From UMGS1696 sp963643035 (GTDB lineage: Bacteria; Bacillota; Clostridia; Oscillospirales; CAG-272), in NCBI GenBank assembly GCA_963643035.1, contig CAVIKO010000089.1:1-7314 (forward strand): a stretch of 7,314 nt of DNA, written 5' to 3'. This document shows positions 1 through 6,004 of the stretch, piece after piece. The translations under genes were made by a program, and so were the position numbers. Position 1 is the first letter of the stretch, and each line of letters begins with the position of its first letter. The notes beneath the pieces are model-generated. The model worked only from the letters and a program-made list of their open reading frames with translations, was not told the origin of the DNA and did no database searches.

Positions 1-2
1 AA

Positions 3-107
3 GCAGCAGAGGCAGAAGCGTACTATAAAAAACGGTACCCCATGCGTGAGGTCTATCGCATTGTCGGTGGTCAGGAGATCTTTGATTATATTCTCATCTA
101 TGAATGA
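3..107 (+). CDS. 3' end of an unidentified gene (partial)
   Basis: An open frame enters from the left edge and stops with TGA at 105-107. The 34 visible residues are mixed and charged (AAEAEAYYKKRYPMREVYR, then IVGGQEIFDYILIYE), with no membrane segment and no motif I recognise. The frame is supported by the fit of its stop to the SD of plsY: the gap to the plsY ATG is 12 nt and contains GAGAGGAAA (about 106-114). It is therefore probably the preceding gene of the same operon. The other two frames in this stretch do not give a better-positioned end. No function is proposed because too little of the protein is visible. Confidence 0.6.
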   Translation, partial: AAEAEAYYKKRYPMREVYRIVGGQEIFDYILIYE

Positions 108-119
108 GAGGAAAATGGC

Positions 120-737
120 ATGAAAACGCTTCTTTATCTGGCTGCTGCTGCGATCGCCTATCTTCTCTGCGGCATCAATCCGGCGATTGTTCTATCGCAC
201 GTCGTTTACCACACGGATATTCGTGAAAAGGGTAGCGGCAATCCTGGTTTTACGAATTTCAAACGTACTTTCGGCGGACCATGGGCATGGGTGGTTCTCG
301 TATGTGATCTGACAAAAGCTGCACTTGTGATCATACTGTTCTCCTGGCTGTTTGAATGTGAGGGACTGGAAAGGCAGTGGGGTGCCGCGTATACAGGATT
401 GTTTGCTATGCTCGGTCATGCATATCCGGTTTGGTATCGTTTCCGCGGAGGAAAGGGATTCCTTGTTTCGATGTCCCTCCTGTGGTGCATCGATTGGCGC
501 GCGGGATTGTTTGCTTTTGTTTTGTTATGCATACTGCTCTTAACGACCCAATATATGTCCCTTTCTACGGTCGTCTCCATGGCGTGTGCCTCAGTTGTTC
601 TTATTATTTGCGGCACACCCTGGTATGTCACGCTTGCATATGCCGCTTCGGTTCTCTTTATGGCATATCGCCACAGAGAGAACTTTAAGAGACTGAAAAA
701 CGGAACGGAATCGAAATTCACATTCCATAAAAAATGA
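120..737 (+). CDS. plsY: Glycerol-3-phosphate acyltransferase PlsY
   Basis: Integral membrane enzyme that transfers an acyl group from acyl-phosphate to glycerol-3-phosphate, giving lysophosphatidic acid, the first step of phospholipid synthesis in most bacteria. At 205 residues it has the normal family length. All three PlsY signatures are visible: GSGNPGFTN (residues 38-46), GHAYPVWYRFRGGKGF (99-114) and HRENFKRLKNGTE (185-197). Hydrophobic stretches near residues 3-28, 54-78, 88-104, 116-142 and 150-182 fit a multi-pass protein. The first motif has Phe44 where I expect Ala (GSGNPGATN). The ATG at 120 follows GAGAGGAAA at good spacing and lies 12 nt after the preceding stop, so it is probably in an operon with the upstream gene. 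A hairpin terminator follows 18 nt after the stop, making plsY the last gene of its transcript. Confidence 0.97.
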   Translation: MKTLLYLAAAAIAYLLCGINPAIVLSHVVYHTDIREKGSGNPGFTNFKRTFGGPWAWVVLVCDLTKAALVIILFSWLFECEGLERQWGAAYTGLFAMLGHAYPVWYRFRGGKGFLVSMSLLWCIDWRAGLFAFVLLCILLLTTQYMSLSTVVSMACASVVLIICGTPWYVTLAYAASVLFMAYRHRENFKRLKNGTESKFTFHKK

Positions 738-754
738 CTCGTCCCGGCATATTG

Positions 755-795
755 AAAAAACGTCGTAGTGGTTTTCCGCGACGTTTTTTCTTTTT
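755..795 (+). terminator. Rho-independent terminator after plsY
   Basis: AAAAAACGTCG (755-765) is the exact reverse complement of CGACGTTTTTT (779-789), an 11-bp stem with a 13-nt loop. A second T-run (791-795) follows. The A-run on the 5' side means the hairpin could also act on the minus strand, but no minus-strand gene is seen nearby. Confidence 0.9.
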
Positions 796-874
796 GAGAA
801 GGCGCTGAAATCAACTTGAATCCACTCTTCTGTGGGAGAGTCGTGATAAAGAAGTAAATTTTTCCGCTGCGCTA

Positions 875-903
875 TTGACAGTTGTTATCAAAACTGCTAT
901 ACT
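875..903 (+). promoter_or_regulatory. Sigma-A-type promoter of the hydrolase gene
   Basis: TTGACA (875-880, perfect -35), a 17-nt spacer and TATACT (898-903, one mismatch to TATAAT). The -10 is preceded by TG plus one base (895-897), an extended -10. Predicted transcription start is about 909-911, giving a leader of about 115 nt before the ATG at 1026. Confidence 0.9.
879..896 (+). promoter_or_regulatory. Candidate operator between -35 and -10
   Basis: The 18-nt segment CAGTTGTTATCAAAACTG has exact outer arms CAGTT/AACTG and matches its reverse complement at 14 of 18 positions. It fills the -35/-10 spacer, overlaps the last two bases of the -35, and stops one base short of the -10. A protein bound there would block RNA polymerase. 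The binding protein is unknown and no regulator gene lies in the window. Confidence 0.4.
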
Positions 904-934
904 ATCCTTGATCGAAATGGAAGGAAACCATACG

Positions 935-1087
935 ATGGCGAATAGCTGTGTGGATTTCCACAATCAACAACAGAAAAGGAGAACGCCGCCTTTTCGACAA
1001 AAGGAGAGGACGGCAGTATTGCAATATGGACATGGAAATGCGGTATTCCGATTGGCACGGCTTTCGAAGGGCGGATTTCCGTTTTGA
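935..1087 (+). CDS. Possible 50-codon leader ORF overlapping the hydrolase start
   Basis: ATG at 935 has an SD-like AAGGAA (921-926) at 8 nt spacing and is the first well-placed start codon after the predicted transcription start. It opens a 50-codon frame ending at TGA 1085-1087, in a different frame from the hydrolase and overlapping its first 62 nt. The peptide begins MANSCVDFHNQQQKRR and resembles nothing I know. If translated, it would carry ribosomes through the hairpin at 985-1014 and past the hydrolase ATG at 1026, so translation of the two would be coupled. The alternative is that it is a chance frame. Coding character is weak and conservation cannot be assessed here. Confidence 0.35.
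   Translation: MANSCVDFHNQQQKRRTPPFRQKERTAVLQYGHGNAVFRLARLSKGGFPF
985..1014 (+). promoter_or_regulatory. Leader hairpin that masks an SD sequence
   Basis: CCTTTT (989-994) and AAAAGG (999-1004) form a 6-bp stem with loop CGAC. GCCG (985-988) pairs with CGGC (1011-1014) outside it, leaving AGAGGA as a one-sided bulge. The 3' arm plus bulge are the purine-rich AAAAGGAGAGG (999-1009), the strongest SD-like sequence near the hydrolase ATG. A second SD-like AAAAGGAG (974-981) lies just 5' of the stem. Confidence 0.5.
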
Positions 1088-1778
1088 GGATCGTGACGCA
1101 TTGATCGTATTCCCGAACCACGAGGGATGGGGCAGCGGACGGCTTATGATGAAAATGGAATATTTTGATGCATTCCCGAAGCTGGAAACAGAGCTTCTCG
1201 ATGCGGGTTTCCATCTCGCCTACTTTTGCAACAGAAATCGTTGGGGTACCGATCCCGATCACGACACACGCAGACGGTTCGCTGATTTTCTGGCAGAACA
1301 GTTCCATTTAAATCCGCGCTTTGTTACGATCGGTATGAGCTGTGGCGGACTGATCAGCGTGAATTTTGCCTCCCGTTATCCGGAGTATGTGTCGCTTCTC
1401 TATTTGGATGCGCCGGTTATGAACCTGCTCAGTTGTCCGATGGGTTTTGGCATTGGTGATGCGCTTGGAGAAGGAGACAGCGGATTTCGTGAGATTGAGG
1501 CGGCATACGGTTTTACCCGTTCGTCGCTCCTGACCTATCGTGAACATCCCATCGATCGGATTCCGATGCTCATTGCTCATGGGTTGCCCGTTGCTCTTGT
1601 ATACGGCGACAGCGACACCACCGTCCCGTACATTGAAAACGGCAAGGTGCTGGAGGATGCGTATCGTAAGGCGGAGCTGCCTCTGTTCTGTGAGGGAAAG
1701 CACGGCTGTGGTCATCATCCCCACGGACTGGCGGACAACACGGAGCTGATCCGTTTTATCCGCGAAAATATGCTGTGA
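1026..1778 (+). CDS. Alpha/beta-hydrolase family protein (serine hydrolase)
   Basis: Predicted 250-residue cytoplasmic serine hydrolase with an alpha/beta fold and no signal peptide. The catalytic set can be read in order: nucleophile Ser105 in the elbow GMSCGG (103-108), acid in YGDSDTTVP (193-201; Asp197 most likely, Asp195 possible), and base in HGCGHHPHG (226-234; His230 or His231). The body resembles uncharacterised esterase- or acetylxylan-esterase-like hydrolases, with WHGFRRADFRFEDRDALIVF near the N-terminus and LYLDAPVMNLLSCP after the elbow. The substrate is not known; an ester or acylated sugar is a guess from the sugar-type neighbours. The start is uncertain. The frame is open to a GTG at 948, but the extra 26 residues look non-homologous, so ATG 1026 is preferred although its nearest SD (999-1009) is 16 nt away and partly in a hairpin. 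ATG 1032 is the next option. Confidence 0.85.
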   Translation: MDMEMRYSDWHGFRRADFRFEDRDALIVFPNHEGWGSGRLMMKMEYFDAFPKLETELLDAGFHLAYFCNRNRWGTDPDHDTRRRFADFLAEQFHLNPRFVTIGMSCGGLISVNFASRYPEYVSLLYLDAPVMNLLSCPMGFGIGDALGEGDSGFREIEAAYGFTRSSLLTYREHPIDRIPMLIAHGLPVALVYGDSDTTVPYIENGKVLEDAYRKAELPLFCEGKHGCGHHPHGLADNTELIRFIRENML

Positions 1779-1866
1779 GGATACGCTGAATCTATCTGCA
1801 ATCAACGATTCCATCATATAGCAGCGTTTCTTGAATCCACTTTATAAAATGAAGGAGAAAACAAAA

Positions 1867-2850
1867 ATGTTAAAAGTTGCAATGCTCAGCAAATGGCACG
1901 TACATGCACCCGCATATGCCAATATGTTAAAAGGTACCGGCAAGGTGGAGATTACCGCGGTATGGGATGACGACATCGCACGCGGCGAAGCGTGGGCAAA
2001 AGAACTGGGTGCCGATTTTGAACCCGATCTCGATAAGTTGCTTGCCAGAGACGATGTGGAAGCGGTAGCCTGCGATGCACCAACTACGGCACATCACGAC
2101 ATCCTCATCAAGGCTGCCCGCGCTGGTAAGCACATTTTTACCGAAAAGGCACTCTGCCCGACCGTTGCGGAATGTGAAGAGGTCAAAAAGGCGATTGAAG
2201 AGGCCGGCGTTACGTTTGTAATCAGCTATCCGCAGAGAGGTCGTCCGTCTGTACTGTTCGCAAAGGATATGATCGCCCGTGGCATGTTCGGCAAGATCAC
2301 CCTCGTTCGTATGCGCGATGCACATTCCGGCGTATCCGGAAACTGGCTTCCGGATTACTGGTTTGAAAAGAAGGACGCGGCCGGTGGCGCCATGATGGAT
2401 CTCGGCTGCCATCCGATGTACCTGCTTGCGTACTTCCTCGGAAAACCGAAGCGCGTTACCGGTATGTTCACCGCTCCTTACGGCAAACCGGTCGATGAAA
2501 ACGCAGTTGCGATCGCGGAATTTGATGGTGGTGCGCTGGGTGTTGCGGAAACGGCGTTCGTTTCTTACAATTCTCCCCAGACGCTCGAAATCTACGGTAC
2601 CGAAGGTTCCATGATTGCGCACGGTGAGGATGTACAGTTTTCGTCTACCAAGCTTTCCGGCATCAAGAACGGCTTTATGAAACCGGATCTTCCGCAGGCC
2701 AAACCGGCTCCGATCCTCCAGTTTGTAGACGCTTGCCTGAACGGCACAGGCTCTCCGGAGGGGCTCGGCATTGACGATGCGATCGCGCTGACAGAGCTTC
2801 TTGAGAACGCCTATATCGGCGACGAAAATGCAAAGATCGTAGAGTTGTAA
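1867..2850 (+). CDS. Gfo/Idh/MocA family NAD(P)-dependent oxidoreductase
   Basis: Predicted 327-residue cytoplasmic oxidoreductase of the glucose-fructose oxidoreductase / inositol dehydrogenase family. It probably oxidises or reduces a hydroxyl of a sugar or cyclitol with NAD(P). The N-terminal Rossmann half covers about residues 1-120; EKALC (93-97) stands where the family usually has EKP, with Lys94 as the likely catalytic lysine. The C-terminal half has the typical GGAMMDLGCHP (173-183), with Asp178 and His182 in the active-site positions. The cofactor-binding start lacks the usual GxGxxG and reads LSKWHVHAPAY (7-17). ATG 1867 is chosen because AAGGAG (1852-1857) lies 9 nt upstream; the frame is open further up to a TTG at 1831, but that has no SD. 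It begins 88 nt after the hydrolase stop with no terminator or clear promoter between, so co-transcription is likely. Substrate unknown. Confidence 0.9.
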   Translation: MLKVAMLSKWHVHAPAYANMLKGTGKVEITAVWDDDIARGEAWAKELGADFEPDLDKLLARDDVEAVACDAPTTAHHDILIKAARAGKHIFTEKALCPTVAECEEVKKAIEEAGVTFVISYPQRGRPSVLFAKDMIARGMFGKITLVRMRDAHSGVSGNWLPDYWFEKKDAAGGAMMDLGCHPMYLLAYFLGKPKRVTGMFTAPYGKPVDENAVAIAEFDGGALGVAETAFVSYNSPQTLEIYGTEGSMIAHGEDVQFSSTKLSGIKNGFMKPDLPQAKPAPILQFVDACLNGTGSPEGLGIDDAIALTELLENAYIGDENAKIVEL

Positions 2851-2865
2851 AATAGGCGGCAGTAT

Positions 2866-2979
2866 TTCTCACAGAAGAGCAAAAGGGCAGGGCTGAAAGT
2901 GCATATCTATCCACGGCATTGTCACCTTGCGCGGCAAAACCGGGAGGAGAGATGACAGCCCTGCTTTTTCCTGTGAGAA
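2866..2979 (+). other. 114-nt nested hairpin: structured RNA, complex terminator or inverted-repeat element
   Basis: Three nested arms pair across this segment. TTCTCACAG (2866-2874) is the exact complement of CTGTGAGAA (2971-2979). GCAGGGCTG (2887-2895) is the exact complement of CAGCCCTGC (2956-2964), flanked by AAAA (2881-2884) opposite TTTTT (2965-2969). ATCTATCC (2905-2912) pairs with GGAGAGAT (2946-2953) with one mismatch. A small CGG/CCG hairpin with loop CAAAA (2932-2942) caps it. It starts 16 nt after the oxidoreductase stop and ends well before the asnA promoter, so it is not in the asnA leader. The GC stem followed by TTTTT could terminate the upstream operon, but a 60-nt structured loop is unusual for a terminator. 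I do not see SRP RNA, 6S RNA, T-box or known riboswitch consensus motifs. Confidence 0.65.
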
Positions 2980-2998
2980 TGTATGTACGGAAAACGCC

Positions 2999-3053
2999 GC
3001 TTCCATCCCCTTTTGGGGAGCAAAAGCACCCGGATTTACGGTTTTATGGAAGC
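2999..3053 (+). repeat. Second intergenic hairpin
   Basis: GCTTCCAT (2999-3006) pairs with ATGGAAGC (3046-3053), 8 bp, enclosing the compact hairpin CCCC-TTTT-GGGG (3007-3018). No T-run follows, so it is not a standard terminator. A weak A/T hairpin (TGTTTTT 3096-3102 with AAAAACA 3109-3115, then TTTTTT) lies between it and the asnA promoter. The rest of 2980-3133 shows no convincing gene: the only longer frame starts at a TTG at 2919 without an SD. Confidence 0.5.
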
Positions 3054-3133
3054 ATAAACAACCTAAGATTGCTGTATCCTGAAAGGCATCCGAACTGTTT
3101 TTTATCCGAAAAACAATTTTTTATACATCACTA

Positions 3134-3162
3134 TTGACGGACGCGCCATAGGATGCTATAAT
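3134..3162 (+). promoter_or_regulatory. Sigma-A-type promoter of asnA
   Basis: TTGACG (3134-3139), a 17-nt spacer and a perfect TATAAT (3157-3162) with TG plus one base in front (extended -10). A/T-rich DNA just upstream (3097-3123) could act as an UP element. Predicted start is about 3168-3170, leaving a short leader of about 25 nt, so there is no room for a leader riboswitch. Confidence 0.92.
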
Positions 3163-3193
3163 ATTTTTATTCTGTTGCAGTGAGGTATATCCT

Positions 3194-4204
3194 ATGGCAA
3201 ACACCTATATTCCTGCGGGCTATAAGGCAAAACTGTCCGTGTACGAAACACAGCGTGCGATCGATTTCATCAAACGCTGCTTCCAGAGAAATCTCTCCTC
3301 CGCTCTCCATCTGAAGAGGGTATCGGCGCCGCTGTTTGTTACCGAAGGCTCCGGCCTGAACGACAACCTGAACGGCGTGGAACGTCCTGTATCTTTTGAT
3401 GTGCCGGCGGTTGGTGAGGAAGCGGAGGTCGTGCATTCTCTTGCAAAGTGGAAACGGCTCGCACTCAAAAAATATGAATTTTTCGTTGGAAACGGTCTGT
3501 ACACCGATATGAATGCTATCCGCCGGGATGAGATCCCAGACAACATCCACTCCATCTACGTCGACCAGTGGGACTGGGAAAAGGTCATCGATCGCAGTAT
3601 GCGGAATATCGACTATCTACAGGATACCGTGCGCCGCATCGTTGGTGCTGTGTGCGATACGAACGACGCGCTGCGGGATGAATTTTTCCCGGTGCTGAAC
3701 GCCGAGATTTCCCGCGACGTTTCCTTCATCACCACATCGGAATTGTATAACCTCTACCCTGCGTTGTCACCACAGGAACGGGAAAACGCCTATGTCCGTG
3801 AACATCCGACGACATTCCTTATGCAAATTGGTGACAAGCTCCAAAACGGCAAACCGCACGACGGACGTGCGCCGGATTATGATGACTGGCAGCTCAACGG
3901 CGACATCCTTGTATGGAATCCGGTTTTGAACCGCGCTTTTGAACTGTCCTCCATGGGCATCCGCGTCGATGAAAAATCCTTGGCGGAGCAGCTGGATAAG
4001 GCAGGCTGCCCGGAAAGACGGATACTGCCATTCCACAGGATGCTGCTTGCGGGAGAACTGCCGTTAACGATGGGCGGCGGAATCGGACAGTCACGCCTCT
4101 GTATGTTAATGATGCAAACGGCGCATATCGGCGAGGTGCAGGTCAGCCTGTGGGATCGCGAGACGGTTGATGCCTGTGAAAAGGCGGGGATCCCGCTGTT
4201 GTAA
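3194..4204 (+). CDS. asnA: Aspartate-ammonia ligase (asparagine synthetase A)
   Basis: Cytoplasmic enzyme making L-asparagine from aspartate, ammonia and ATP (AMP-forming). It is related to class II aspartyl- and asparaginyl-tRNA synthetase catalytic cores. At 336 residues it is close to the 330 of E. coli AsnA. Aligned by eye to the E. coli protein, the active-site blocks are present: DNLNG (57-61; Asp57 matches Asp46), SLAKWKR (82-88; Lys87 matches Lys77), VDQWDWE (Gln125 and Asp127 match Gln116 and Asp118), NGDILVWNPVLNRAFELSSM, and the ATP-site end GGGIGQSRL (294-302, Arg301). ATG 3194 follows GTGAGG at about 8 nt. It has its own strong promoter. No terminator is visible before the GH5 gene 56 nt downstream, so read-through is likely. 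No T-box consensus lies upstream, although asparagine genes in Firmicutes sometimes carry one. Confidence 0.98.
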   Translation: MANTYIPAGYKAKLSVYETQRAIDFIKRCFQRNLSSALHLKRVSAPLFVTEGSGLNDNLNGVERPVSFDVPAVGEEAEVVHSLAKWKRLALKKYEFFVGNGLYTDMNAIRRDEIPDNIHSIYVDQWDWEKVIDRSMRNIDYLQDTVRRIVGAVCDTNDALRDEFFPVLNAEISRDVSFITTSELYNLYPALSPQERENAYVREHPTTFLMQIGDKLQNGKPHDGRAPDYDDWQLNGDILVWNPVLNRAFELSSMGIRVDEKSLAEQLDKAGCPERRILPFHRMLLAGELPLTMGGGIGQSRLCMLMMQTAHIGEVQVSLWDRETVDACEKAGIPLL

Positions 4205-4260
4205 AAAGCGTATCTATCCAGACAGGGAAGAGCAGAATCGTATAGGAAAGGACAGACGAT

Positions 4261-5811
4261 ATGACCGTATCGGAAAAGATGGCGAGAAGCCTTGTGAAGG
4301 GGTTTTTACGCGCTGAAGGAAAACGGATCGTGAACGGTGGCGGAGAGGAAATCCTGCTCTGCGGCATGGGCATCGGCAACTGGCTAGTTCCGGAGGGCTA
4401 TATGTGGCATTTCTGGGACGATAAGTGCAATTCCCCCACCAAAATCGACCGACTGATCCGGAATCTGTGCGGCAGCATGTACACGCGGTATTTCTGGCAG
4501 AAATTTCGAGCAAACTATATCACTGAGGCGGATGTGCGCGCAATGGCGGAGGCCGGTTTCAATTCCGTCCGTCTCCCCATGCACTGGCGGCTCTTTATGG
4601 AGGATGAACCGGGCGTGCGCTTCCGTTCCGAAGGCTTCCGGATCGTGGATCGTTTTCTTGACTGGTGTGAAAAGTGGGGACTGTACGTCGTGCTGGATCT
4701 CCACTGCGCACCCGGTGGACAGACAGGCTCCAATATCGACGATTCCATAGATGACATTCCTCGCCTGTTTACCGATGCGATGACGGAGAAAACGGACGCG
4801 TGGCACAAAACAGTCGCGTTCTGGGGAGAATTTGCCCGCCGTTACCACGACCGCACCATTGTCGGTATGTACGATCTGCTGAACGAGCCGATCAGAATGG
4901 GCGAACGGCTGGATCTGGCGGATCGGATGCGCGAGCTGTATCGGGAATGCATTGCGGAGATACGCAAATACGATAAAAATCACATGATTTCCATTGAGGG
5001 ACACCAATGGGCAGCGAATCCGTATGTATTTTGTGAGCCGTATGACAACAACGTGTGCTATCACTTCCATCGGTATTGGTGTCCGCCGCGCAAGGCTCTG
5101 CTGGATGCATTCCTCGATGTGCGCGAAAAAATGAATAAGCCGCTCTATCTCGGAGAATCCGGTGAAAATTCCAGCGCGTGGTATGCCGCAATGTACCCGC
5201 TCTGCGCAGATTTTGATATAAGCTATAACATCTGGTGCTTCAAAAAAATGCAAACCGACAATTCTCCCTATTCCATCCGGATGCCGAAGGGATGGAGTAA
5301 AATTACGGACTACATCGCAGGCGGTGTCCAACCATCGGCTGAGGAAGCGCAGCGGATTTTCGATTCGTTTTTGGAAAATTGTAAAATAGAAAATTGCATG
5401 TACAATCCCGACGTTATTCCATCGATCACCCGCCGCCCCGGCTCTGTATTTAAAGCTTGCGACTATGCTGTGGCAGATAATGTGCGTCTTGTCGATGAGA
5501 ATGGCGCGGATACCGCAGAATGCCGTGACAATGAAATGTGGGAAAAGACCCGTACTGTATTCACACAGGGGGCATTTGCCGAATATCATATCTACGCCGC
5601 CGGAGAAAAGGGCAGCCTTATGCTGACAGCTGATTTTGACGGTGTGACGGTAGAGATCGCAGAGGCGGGTGAGATTTGCCTGCGTACCACGGTCAGCGGC
5701 GACAGAACACTTACGATTCCGCTTACCGGAACGGGGGATCGAACGGTACGAATCACCTGTCATAAGGGAAGCTTCACACTTGATACGATTGCCTACAACG
5801 TGCAGAAATGA
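4261..5811 (+). CDS. Glycoside hydrolase family 5, cytoplasmic, with a C-terminal beta-rich domain
   Basis: 516-residue retaining beta-glycosidase of the GH5 (cellulase-like) family. The (beta/alpha)8 catalytic domain spans about residues 15-370. Key residues: Arg104 in SVRLPMHW, LDLHCAPGGQTG (145-156), acid/base Glu209 in LLNEP, YHFHRYW (267-273) and nucleophile Glu299 in LGESGE. The segment CGMGIGNWLVPE (34-45) recalls the start of exo-beta-1,3-glucanase-type GH5 enzymes. The last 100 or so residues (about 415-516) are beta-strand-rich and may form a CBM6/35-like carbohydrate-binding domain, but I see no diagnostic motif. There is no signal peptide, so it probably acts in the cytoplasm on imported oligosaccharides or glycosides; exact specificity cannot be read. 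ATG 4261 follows AGGAAAGGA at good spacing, 56 nt after asnA, probably on the same transcript. No clear terminator follows. Confidence 0.93.
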   Translation: MTVSEKMARSLVKGFLRAEGKRIVNGGGEEILLCGMGIGNWLVPEGYMWHFWDDKCNSPTKIDRLIRNLCGSMYTRYFWQKFRANYITEADVRAMAEAGFNSVRLPMHWRLFMEDEPGVRFRSEGFRIVDRFLDWCEKWGLYVVLDLHCAPGGQTGSNIDDSIDDIPRLFTDAMTEKTDAWHKTVAFWGEFARRYHDRTIVGMYDLLNEPIRMGERLDLADRMRELYRECIAEIRKYDKNHMISIEGHQWAANPYVFCEPYDNNVCYHFHRYWCPPRKALLDAFLDVREKMNKPLYLGESGENSSAWYAAMYPLCADFDISYNIWCFKKMQTDNSPYSIRMPKGWSKITDYIAGGVQPSAEEAQRIFDSFLENCKIENCMYNPDVIPSITRRPGSVFKACDYAVADNVRLVDENGADTAECRDNEMWEKTRTVFTQGAFAEYHIYAAGEKGSLMLTADFDGVTVEIAEAGEICLRTTVSGDRTLTIPLTGTGDRTVRITCHKGSFTLDTIAYNVQK

Positions 5812-5903
5812 GAAAAACGGCCTTGTGTATTCCGCACTTTTCTGTATGAAATGCGCATGTATGGGGAAAATGAAAAAAATCGAAAAAAAGTTCCCGAAAC
5901 ATC

Positions 5904-5932
5904 TTGCAAAATGCGCCGCTTTCGTGTATAAT
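5904..5932 (+). promoter_or_regulatory. Promoter of efp
   Basis: TTGCAA (5904-5909, 4 of 6 to TTGACA), a 17-nt spacer and a perfect TATAAT (5927-5932). Predicted start is about 5938-5940, leaving a leader of about 65 nt. Confidence 0.82.
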
Positions 5933-5970
5933 AAAGTGTAAATTTGTGACGGAACAAGAGGAAAGGAGCT

Positions 5971-5992
5971 TATCCCCAACTGTGCGGGGATA
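5971..5992 (+). promoter_or_regulatory. Hairpin between the efp SD and start codon
   Basis: TATCCCC (5971-5977) and GGGGATA (5986-5992) form a perfect 7-bp stem with an 8-nt loop. The only strong SD, AGGAAAGGAG (5959-5968), ends 2 nt before the stem, and the ATG (6005) lies 12 nt after it. Without folding, the SD would be 36 nt from the start. An in-frame TAA at 5996-5998 excludes any upstream start in this frame. Confidence 0.7.
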
Positions 5993-6004
5993 GAGTAAAC
6001 AACA

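Noticed and set aside
822..841. Short inverted repeats (CCAC/GTGG and ACTCT/AGAGT) upstream of the hydrolase promoter
   Set aside because: Four to five base pairs only, overlapping alternatives, no T-run; not distinguishable from chance.
948..1025. N-terminal extension of the hydrolase from GTG 948
   Set aside because: No SD at suitable distance and the residues do not resemble the start of related hydrolases; ATG 1026 is preferred.
815..1841. 12-nt direct repeat CTTGAATCCACT at 815-826 and 1830-1841
   Set aside because: One or two such 12-mer repeats are expected by chance in a window of this length, and the two contexts differ.
1927..2622. Antisense open frame (231 codons) within the Gfo/Idh gene
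   Set aside because: Shadow of a strongly coding plus-strand gene; no initiation signals or known motifs.
2866..2979. SRP (4.5S) RNA gene
   Set aside because: A single long hairpin of about the right size, but the conserved GGAA apical loop and flanking internal-loop bases are absent on both strands.
2919..3137. 72-codon plus-strand frame from a TTG in the structured intergenic region
   Set aside because: No SD, composition unlike protein, starts inside the loop of the 114-nt hairpin and runs through the asnA -35 box.
2851..3193. T-box or other amino-acid riboswitch in front of asnA
   Set aside because: No T-box consensus (GGGTGGNACCGCG-like) is present, and the asnA promoter lies downstream of the structures, leaving a leader of only about 25 nt.
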